Origin: Chloroflexota bacterium
Lineage (GTDB): Bacteria > Cyanobacteriota > Vampirovibrionia > Obscuribacterales > Obscuribacteraceae
Length of the DNA: 11,717 nt
Reading direction: 5' to 3'
Assembly (NCBI GenBank): GCA_005240105.1
Contig: SBAT01000350.1
Location: 1-11,717 of the forward strand
The notes beneath the pieces were generated by a model, which was given only the letters and a program-made list of their open reading frames with translations, had not been told where the DNA came from and searched no databases. Numbering within the stretch: position 1 is the first letter of the stretch; every line of letters begins with the position of its first letter. The position numbers were made by a program, and so were the translations under genes. This document shows, piece after piece, positions 6,067 to 11,717 of the stretch.

Positions 6067-8925
6067 TTAAATTGCCAAAGGCGGTGGTTCCGGGTACGCT
6101 CCGGAAGTTTGTGAGAGTTTGCCGCTGGTAAGCCACCAGTCGCTTTTCCATTGCCTGCCTTGCCACCATTGCCGGCTTATGGCATTGTCCGAAAGACGAC
6201 CTTTGAATTTCCCTAAAGCCGTCCCGTCGGGCACGTAGATAGACGGTTGCCAGCTTCTTTCTACACTCAATAATTGATCGGACATGGCAGATGACACTAC
6301 AGATGGTGCCAGCCAATCAGACCAGAGAGCAATCGAAGCTAAAGCAGCAGTTGGCGGAGCTTTGACAATCGGACAGCCAATGGAAAATTCTGAGGCTAGA
6401 GGAGGGCAAACTCCTCGCATCGGCGAAGTCTTACATACCTGTCCGTTGTAGCTGTTTAGATCCATGTCTGCATAGTAAGAAGCAACCTCGGCAGCAGCTC
6501 CTTTCAGGTCGGCATCCAATCCGGAAAAGTGATTAGCATGCATATCACGAGCTTGTACTTGCCAGCAAATCTTGAAGCCCGGACTGTTTACCGCTTTGGT
6601 TATGAGAGCACAAGTATTCTGGTAATGCACCTGACCTTTGAGCAAAGGGACTGTAGCATAGGGTGACGCTTCTAAGCGGTGCATTAATATCTCTCCTTCA
6701 TATTGCTGGGCTGGACTCTGCAAGTCCAAGTGGAAGAGGAACTTGTTCCAGTTGGAATAGGGATGAGATGAAGCTATCGCCTGCGGCAACAACGACGGCA
6801 AATTGAGATGGCCAATTTTCACAACCTTCGTGCCGCTAACAAAGGTAGGTTTTGCCCCACACCAGTCTCTATTGTTCAAAATGACATCCTGACCGGTATC
6901 ACTGATCGATTGCCCAATCAGATCGTCAACAGTAGCCGCCCTGGTTGGCGGGTAAAAATCAGCCGTATCCAAAGCGTAATGGCGATTATTGACTATTCTC
7001 AGTCCATTGGCTGTCAAAGCCTTCAAATTCCTCTGCATGGCTACAGAAATATCCATGCAGTACTGAGCATTTTGTAGAGCATTGGCTAAGCGAGGGTTAC
7101 TTTTCATTACCTCATTTATCACAGCTACGGCCGGTACTTGCTGCGGACCGAGCGATTCAAATTTTTCGGCAATTTTTCGATTGAGAACAGATAACGCATT
7201 AACATAAGTCTGCCAACCAATATGATTCATAGAAAGAATTTCTCTGGTAAATCTAGGGACTTGCTCTACAGAGTTGCCGTCAGTTGTTGTCACTGAGCCA
7301 TCATTATTGATTTTTACCAATACTGAATCAGATGGGAAAGTAGACACCGGACTGGAATAAGTCCACATACGCGCTTGCTGGCGGCCATACAAGTAGGGAT
7401 TCTTTTGCCAGTTAGTCAAATTGCGCGGATCATTTTTGCCTGTCGGGTCTACATTCAGAACAGCACTAATAACTGCTTTCTCGCCAAATTCAGCGTAAGC
7501 CTGCTGAACTTTCGGCAATAACGAAATTATGGAAAACTCAATCGAGGGGTTGTGGCGATAGTGACGGTAGGCACGCAAATCAAAAGTAAGCGCCTTAATT
7601 ACTGATTCGACATTAGGCTTCAATCCCAAGCTAGCCAACCAGTCATATACAAGAAAGGACAAAGCAACGGATGGATCATCACTTGTGCGTCCCTTGATGT
7701 TCAGATATGGCTTTGCCGCAAGCGAACCACTTCCCGGCACAGGGCCATTAGCAGCAACGCGCCAAATTCCAGCTGACTCATCGTTCCAGAACTTGTATGG
7801 GCTCTTGCTATCAATATTTGCCGGATCGAGCATGGAAGCATTCATAATGCTTACCAACGAGTAAAAATTCAACTTTTCCTCAAACGGAACATTGGGAAAA
7901 CCCTGCGGAAAGCTCAACAAAAATGCTCCCGATGGACTTGCTCGTAGTTGATTTTCGCCTTCCATCGGGCCGCATGGACACTGAGCTGTAGCCTTGAAAT
8001 GTATTATGTTTGTCTGCGGTTTGTTGCCACCGGCAGGCGCAATCATCGTAACAACTTCGTCCCCTTCAATTTGAACGGCACAGGGAAATGAACTGGAATC
8101 AGTCAGCGGCACAAAAGTGGAATTATCCACGAGCTTCGCCTTCCGGCAATCAGGAATAAATTCCACTTGCTCGCCAGGTAGTCCTGGCAGCTGGTACTTT
8201 CTATAGGCTTTGTAAAAGCCATCACCATTAACAGTTTCAGGATCGCAATCGGCTGGTCTAGGTGTTTGCAGTGAATTCATCCTGCTGTCTTGCAAGCTAC
8301 TAATTGTGCCCAATCGAAAACTTAGATTTTCCAAACGGCAATAGATCCTGCCTAGTTTTTGCTGATTGTTGTTGTAGGCATTTACAAGATGGCGTTGAAT
8401 GTTTATCTCGCGTCCCAGCTTGTCGTGGACAGGCATCTGGTTGGACAGTGTATTAATAAGCCTATAGCGCAAGGCATTTATACTGTTGCGCGCCAATTGC
8501 AGATCAGCGCCTGCCCGATAAGTCATCGTCGAATTGAGAATTTCAGGCTGGCTGGCAATCAATGCTCTCAAGCGAATTTCAGCCAACAGCGTATTTACGC
8601 TCTTCACTTGTCTGACTTCTTCCGACTTTGGCGAAGACTTCGGCGTAGCTCCAGAGTACGTATTACGGCTAGGTATATATGGTCTTTTTACCGGTAGATC
8701 ATCGACAAGACTCAACCTGCCCACTGGTCCGTCAATTACGACCGAACTTAGATCTATGGCTGCTTGCAGGCAAGCTGCCTCAACTGCCGTGTGCGTGTCG
8801 CGCTCAATGCTCATCAAACGGACGTAGTTGACTGCAAAGAAGACAACCAATAGGACGATGACCGTAACACATGCCACCATGCGCACGCCTACGTTACCAA
8901 ACTGCTTGCTTGAGTCCCGAGCCAT
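6067..8925 (-). CDS. TadG-like large secreted protein, single N-terminal membrane anchor
   Basis: The 952-residue product opens with FGNVGVRMV followed by one hydrophobic helix (about 14-34), then NYVRLMSIERDTHTAVEAA and ACLQAAIDLS. This is the signature of the TadE/TadG (Flp pilus-assembly) N-terminus: a short charged leader, a GNV motif, an anchor helix, an acidic/aromatic turn and an alanine-rich amphipathic helix. The remaining roughly 890 residues should lie outside the cytoplasmic membrane and contain many cysteines. They include clusters in the first half (DCDPE, PDCRKA, QCPCGP) and near the C-terminus (NTCAL, KICWQ, VCKTS, GVCPP, IGCPI), suggesting disulfides. I recognise no other domain. 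TadG proteins are usually 300-600 residues, so this one is large. No von Willebrand A domain was seen. The ATG at 8925 has no clear Shine-Dalgarno sequence. It lies 81 bases downstream of the O-antigen-ligase-like gene on the same strand and may share its transcript. Confidence 0.7.
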   Translation of the reverse strand: MARDSSKQFGNVGVRMVACVTVIVLLVVFFAVNYVRLMSIERDTHTAVEAACLQAAIDLSSVVIDGPVGRLSLVDDLPVKRPYIPSRNTYSGATPKSSPKSEEVRQVKSVNTLLAEIRLRALIASQPEILNSTMTYRAGADLQLARNSINALRYRLINTLSNQMPVHDKLGREINIQRHLVNAYNNNQQKLGRIYCRLENLSFRLGTISSLQDSRMNSLQTPRPADCDPETVNGDGFYKAYRKYQLPGLPGEQVEFIPDCRKAKLVDNSTFVPLTDSSSFPCAVQIEGDEVVTMIAPAGGNKPQTNIIHFKATAQCPCGPMEGENQLRASPSGAFLLSFPQGFPNVPFEEKLNFYSLVSIMNASMLDPANIDSKSPYKFWNDESAGIWRVAANGPVPGSGSLAAKPYLNIKGRTSDDPSVALSFLVYDWLASLGLKPNVESVIKALTFDLRAYRHYRHNPSIEFSIISLLPKVQQAYAEFGEKAVISAVLNVDPTGKNDPRNLTNWQKNPYLYGRQQARMWTYSSPVSTFPSDSVLVKINNDGSVTTTDGNSVEQVPRFTREILSMNHIGWQTYVNALSVLNRKIAEKFESLGPQQVPAVAVINEVMKSNPRLANALQNAQYCMDISVAMQRNLKALTANGLRIVNNRHYALDTADFYPPTRAATVDDLIGQSISDTGQDVILNNRDWCGAKPTFVSGTKVVKIGHLNLPSLLPQAIASSHPYSNWNKFLFHLDLQSPAQQYEGEILMHRLEASPYATVPLLKGQVHYQNTCALITKAVNSPGFKICWQVQARDMHANHFSGLDADLKGAAAEVASYYADMDLNSYNGQVCKTSPMRGVCPPLASEFSIGCPIVKAPPTAALASIALWSDWLAPSVVSSAMSDQLLSVERSWQPSIYVPDGTALGKFKGRLSDNAISRQWWQGRQWKSDWWLTSGKLSQTSGAYPEPPPLAI

Positions 8926-9006
8926 ACTGGTTTCTATCGTGGTAAAAATCGAACCAAATGTAGTATTAAATAGAAGCCTTAATGGTAACTCACCGAGATC
9001 GGTTCG

Positions 9007-10224
9007 TCAATTCTTAACGCTTAGCTTGCTACTGCTTCCGGCGTACATGGAAAGTAAAAACCAATAAGCAAGTCTGACTTGAGCGGTACCAAAGTTGTAC
9101 TCAAACAGGCCGGATATGCATAGAGCAATTGTGGCAGCGTAGAGTCCAAGCAAGAGAGACTTTTCAGCAGCGTCATCACTAGACGCGGTATCACCAACAC
9201 GAAGCAAGAAATAGCTCCTGGCTATGGTTGCAAGGATCCAAATCCAGAGCAACAAATAGGCCAAGAGTCCAAGTGCGCCAAGGCATGTCAGCATTTGGAA
9301 GTAATTGCTGTGGGCATGATTGAGGTCCTTGGATCGTCCCGGTACTATTGCTTCCGGTATATCAAAACGAGGGAAGTGAGAAATTCCCACGCCAAAAACG
9401 GGATGCGACTGCCAGACATCAATGGACTCTTGCCAAATTTGCAGGCGTACTCGTGTGCTTACATCCTGCTGCCAATTAGCAAGTGGTGCCAGTCTTTGTT
9501 TCACTACCGGCACGAACATAAAACTAAGCGCACCAACTACAGCAAGAGCTAGTGCTGTTTTCAGAAGAAAGCGTACTGATTTAAGGCACGAAAGTGAGGC
9601 AACGCCGGCAAAAAAGCCCAGCCAAGCACTACGTTCGGCAGCAAACAAAACGCCCAAGCAATTGCAAAATGCAAGAACAATTGGATGTATCCACCGTGCT
9701 TTTATTGTCAGACGAACTTTGTCGACGGCAAATGCCAAAGCAATAAGCGAAAAGAGCTGCATCTGCCCTGCGTATGCCATGGGAGCACTTAAAAAGCCTG
9801 TTCCCTGCAACCACTTATAGCCAAACGGGTGAAAGCCTGTAAGTTGTTGGATAGTACTCCAAATCCCCGACACTGCTGCAATTAGAAGCAATACGGCGAG
9901 CGCACCAAAAACAAGATGCCTGCGGGTCTTAAATAACTGGTAACCCCAGAAATAAACCACCAACGCTCTGAAGGTCCAAACAGAATTAAGAGCCTCAAAG
10001 ACTCCACCATTAACAAGACCTGAAATTGCTACCGCCGACAAAAAAATCAAGAGCGGCACAGTAAAGGGCGGTCTGCTACAGTCTCTTGCACCGAAAGCGA
10101 ATTTCAACAGCCATACGGCTAAGCCAATGGCCAATATTATCCATGAACCAGTCAGCGTAAGCGGCAAACTTGCCGCATAAGCGTAAGCCAGCACGGTTTC
10201 GAGGAGCAGTAAATTGTTCAACAT
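9007..10224 (-). CDS. O-antigen ligase-like membrane protein (Wzy_C family)
   Basis: The 405-residue polytopic membrane protein has about ten to twelve hydrophobic helices. Diagnostic features of the Wzy_C/WaaL superfamily are ERSAWLG near 197-203 with its conserved arginine, then the loop STRVRLQIWQESIDVWQSHP with VFGVG (about 256-280), and NHAHSNYFQMLTCLGALG (302-319) holding the conserved periplasmic histidines. Members join an undecaprenyl-linked glycan to lipid A core, polymerise O-antigen units, or attach glycans to pilins; sequence alone does not choose between these. Its ATG overlaps the trpS stop (TAATG), implying translational coupling to an unrelated housekeeping gene. The next gene downstream encodes the TadG-like secreted protein, which would be a plausible glycan acceptor, but that link is only an inference. 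Confidence 0.85.
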   Translation of the reverse strand: MLNNLLLLETVLAYAYAASLPLTLTGSWIILAIGLAVWLLKFAFGARDCSRPPFTVPLLIFLSAVAISGLVNGGVFEALNSVWTFRALVVYFWGYQLFKTRRHLVFGALAVLLLIAAVSGIWSTIQQLTGFHPFGYKWLQGTGFLSAPMAYAGQMQLFSLIALAFAVDKVRLTIKARWIHPIVLAFCNCLGVLFAAERSAWLGFFAGVASLSCLKSVRFLLKTALALAVVGALSFMFVPVVKQRLAPLANWQQDVSTRVRLQIWQESIDVWQSHPVFGVGISHFPRFDIPEAIVPGRSKDLNHAHSNYFQMLTCLGALGLLAYLLLWIWILATIARSYFLLRVGDTASSDDAAEKSLLLGLYAATIALCISGLFEYNFGTAQVRLAYWFLLSMYAGSSSKLSVKN

Positions 10225-11282
10225 TAGCGATGCCAGTCGATAAGGCTCATTATTTCACGCACATCGGCAAGAGTTTGCTTAGCTACATGGCGAGCTTTTG
10301 TATTGCCGTGTTCAAGTATCTTGCGCACCTTATCGGGATCCTTGGCCAACTTTTCCCTTTTCTCTCTTATCGGAGCAAAAAATTCATTGACTAATTCGGC
10401 CAACCTGACCTTGCAATCGACACAACCGATAATGGCATTTTCACACTGCTGTTTCACATCGGACAAGAAAATGCTCGGGTGCTCCATCAACATATTGTTG
10501 GCAAATAAGTTGTAGTACGGCCAGGGTACTTCACATAAATCGGTATGCCCGGGATCAGATTTAGCGATACGAGTCCTATCGGTTATCATCTGCCGTATTT
10601 TCTTTACGGTATCATCGGCAGTATCAGCAATCTTAATGTCATTGTTGTACGACTTGCCCATTTTTTGACCATCGACACCCTTCAATAACGGCGTCGATGT
10701 GTACTTGGCCTGTGGCTCCGGGAAGTAGTCGACACCATAGAGAGTGTTGAACCGTCTGGCTACATCGCGGGCAAATTCCAAGTGTGATTCTTGATCTTTA
10801 CCGACAGGTACCAAGTCACCCTTCATCACCAGAATGTCACTAGTCATAAGTACCGGATAGCCAATCAGACCATAGGTGGCCTTTTGTCTGGCTTCCTCCT
10901 CGTCATTAGCCAACATGCGAATCATGTCTTTTAATCCCGGTTCGCCTTCCACCCAGCTTTGCGGGCTGACCATGGAAAGTAAGACATGTAATTCGGCTAT
11001 TTCCGGAACCGCAGATTGCACATAGACTGCGGCCCTGTCAGGATCAATGCCGATGGACAACCAATCCAAAGCGATTTCCCAGATGCTTTGCGTGATTTGC
11101 GATGTGTCTTGATACTTTGTCGTCAGCGCATGCCAATCGGCAATCATAAAGAACGCATCGTAAGACTCTTGCAAATGAAGCCAATTGGTTAAAGCACCAA
11201 AATAATGTCCAATATGCAGGCGTCCCGTCGGACGCATGCCGGACATTATCCTCATGGTCTTCGTTTTAGTTGGAATTGACAT
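10224..11282 (-). CDS. trpS: Tryptophanyl-tRNA synthetase, predicted [4Fe-4S] subfamily
   Basis: This class I aminoacyl-tRNA synthetase charges tRNA-Trp in the cytoplasm. The signature motifs are clear: SGMRPTGRLHIGHYFGAL with HIGH at 23-26, the ADWHALTT segment (48-55), SAVPEIAELH (90-99), GKDQESH (161-167) and KMGKS at 207-211 in place of KMSKS. The length of 352 residues is normal for bacteria. Near the C-terminal part four cysteines (C250, C280, C287, C290) end in C-x6-C-x2-C, matching the cluster-binding motif known from the Thermotoga maritima enzyme, except that the first spacing is 29 instead of 22. The ATG at 11282 lies 9 bases after the stop of the basic-peptide gene and lacks a Shine-Dalgarno sequence, so translation may depend on the upstream frame. 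An ATG at codon 10 is an alternative start. The stop overlaps the next start as TAATG. Confidence 0.95.
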   Translation of the reverse strand: MSIPTKTKTMRIMSGMRPTGRLHIGHYFGALTNWLHLQESYDAFFMIADWHALTTKYQDTSQITQSIWEIALDWLSIGIDPDRAAVYVQSAVPEIAELHVLLSMVSPQSWVEGEPGLKDMIRMLANDEEEARQKATYGLIGYPVLMTSDILVMKGDLVPVGKDQESHLEFARDVARRFNTLYGVDYFPEPQAKYTSTPLLKGVDGQKMGKSYNNDIKIADTADDTVKKIRQMITDRTRIAKSDPGHTDLCEVPWPYYNLFANNMLMEHPSIFLSDVKQQCENAIIGCVDCKVRLAELVNEFFAPIREKREKLAKDPDKVRKILEHGNTKARHVAKQTLADVREIMSLIDWHR

Positions 11283-11291
11283 TTTTTCGCT

Positions 11292-11402
11292 TTATTTGCT
11301 GGTTTGGGCTTTGGCGATCTTTTCTCTGACATCGGCCTTTTGTCTGTCCTTTTTGGCCAGACGGCGTTTCTTTTTCTCGCGAGCATTGTATTTGCGCGTC
11401 AT
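11292..11402 (-). CDS. Very basic 36-residue peptide ahead of trpS
   Basis: Translating the minus strand from ATG at 11402 gives MTRKYNAREKKKRRLAKKDR followed by QKADVREKIAKAQTSK and TAA. About half of the residues are lysine or arginine, with no cysteine, tryptophan or hydrophobic segment, and the predicted structure is one charged helix. The start has a strong AAGGAG exactly 5 bases upstream, the best ribosome binding site on the minus strand here. The stop lies 9 bases before trpS. The composition resembles short ribosome- or RNA-associated proteins, but I cannot assign a family. It has no tryptophan codon, so it is not a tryptophan-sensing leader peptide. A role in driving trpS translation by coupling is plausible because trpS has no Shine-Dalgarno sequence of its own. 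Confidence 0.7.
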   Translation of the reverse strand: MTRKYNAREKKKRRLAKKDRQKADVREKIAKAQTSK

Positions 11403-11416
11403 AAGAGCTCCTTGCT

Positions 11417-11444
11417 TCTATATAGGGAACCAACGATTTTACAA
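11417..11444 (-). promoter_or_regulatory. Candidate promoter of the basic peptide-trpS-ligase operon
   Basis: On the minus strand TTGTAA (11444-11439) and TATAGA (11422-11417) are 16 bases apart, acceptable sigma-70-type -35 and -10 boxes. Transcription would begin close to the AAGGAG site, leaving a very short leader with no room for a T-box or attenuator. The match is imperfect and another start further upstream is possible. Confidence 0.3.
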
Positions 11445-11519
11445 GTAATTGATGCCTCTTAGCCGGTCTGTTAACAAGAAGACAATTTACAAACCTTAAT
11501 CTTTCTCTTGACTGCTAGA

Positions 11520-11548
11520 TAATTGTTTGAATTGGGTAAAAACAATTA
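11520..11548. promoter_or_regulatory. Inverted repeat upstream of the rightmost gene, possible operator
   Basis: TAATTGTTT (11520-11528) and AAACAATTA (11540-11548) form a perfect 9-bp inverted repeat with an 11-base spacer, ending 27 bases before the ATG at 11576. The spacing and AT-rich arms suit a dimeric DNA-binding protein. A TTGACT at 11508-11513 could be a -35 box, but no matching -10 box at normal spacing is convincing. Confidence 0.35.
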
Positions 11549-11575
11549 GACACCCTCATTAGTTAAGGAGCCTTC

Positions 11576-11717
11576 ATGGCTGCACGAGTAACCGAAGAAG
11601 TGACCGAGGATTGGTCAGAGCAACAGCCATTTGGCGAGGAGGCTCCAGACGCGGCCGCTGACGACGAAGAGGAGACTGTCGAGGTACCGGAAGCTGCCTT
11701 TACCGAGGATTCAGTGA
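11576..11717 (+). CDS. Protein with highly acidic N-terminus (3' truncated)
   Basis: The frame starts at ATG 11576 with AAGGAG 5 bases upstream, a strong ribosome binding site, and stays open to the window end. The visible 47 residues begin MAARVTEEVTEDWSEQQPFG and continue with runs of aspartate and glutamate (DAAADDEEETVEVPEAAF). This looks like a disordered acidic extension. Such tails precede folded domains in several translation and transcription proteins, for example ribosomal protein S1-like proteins or sigma factors, but nothing here decides which. It is transcribed divergently from the basic peptide-trpS unit. Confidence 0.75.
   Translation, partial: MAARVTEEVTEDWSEQQPFGEEAPDAAADDEEETVEVPEAAFTEDSV

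Noticed and set aside
8359..8827. Overlapping plus-strand frames of 112 and 97 codons inside the TadG-like gene
   Set aside because: Both are antisense shadows of the N-terminal part of the 952-residue protein, without start signals.
9422..9820. Plus-strand open frame of 132 codons inside the ligase-like gene
   Set aside because: It is antisense to a well-supported membrane protein and resembles no family.
11292..11402. Tryptophan leader peptide or T-box controlling trpS
   Set aside because: The short frame has no tryptophan codon, and I saw no specifier loop, T-box bulge sequence or terminator between the promoter candidate and trpS.

Overview
The window is gene-dense bacterial DNA of moderate GC content. 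It carries one truncated gene at each edge and nine complete protein genes. No rRNA, tRNA, CRISPR array, transposase, integrase or phage gene was seen. An O-antigen-ligase-type membrane protein, a TadG-like secreted protein and a standalone cobalamin-binding mutase subunit point to a chromosomal segment of a diderm, pilus-bearing bacterium. The mix of genes resembles deep-branching non-photosynthetic relatives of Cyanobacteria (Vampirovibrionia/Obscuribacterales). That placement is an impression only, because no marker gene here fixes the phylum.

Left part (1-3330). A large membrane protein with a CPBP (CAAX-type) protease domain enters from the left edge. It converges on a MazF/PemK-type toxin gene, and the two stops share one palindromic CTAG. 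Upstream of the toxin gene is a mosaic palindromic repeat (about 2853-3000) instead of an antitoxin gene. Beyond it is a small unknown gene (76 codons) ending at a clear intrinsic terminator.

Middle (3490-5950). A methylmalonyl-CoA-mutase-type B12-binding small subunit lies 24 nt downstream of a small two-pass membrane protein with a bacterial PH-like domain. Both are on the minus strand and may be an operon. A MATE family exporter diverges from them.

Between the MATE gene and the next block is a second, inverted copy of the mosaic repeat (5947-6066), built around a perfect 17-bp hairpin. It separates convergent genes.

Right part (6067-11402, all minus strand). In transcription order this holds a 36-codon very basic peptide gene missed by ordinary length cut-offs, a tryptophanyl-tRNA synthetase with four cysteines matching the [4Fe-4S] subfamily, an O-antigen-ligase-like (Wzy_C) polymerase or ligase overlapping trpS by one base (TAATG), and after 81 nt a 952-residue TadG-like single-pass secreted protein. 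The spacing suggests one transcription unit joining translation to envelope or pilus functions. A divergent gene with a very acidic N-terminus, preceded by a strong Shine-Dalgarno sequence and a 9-bp inverted repeat, leaves through the right edge.

The most unusual signal is the dispersed modular repeat. Its two copies share the same core blocks, differ by whole hairpin cassettes, and carry the central hairpin loop in opposite orientation relative to the core.
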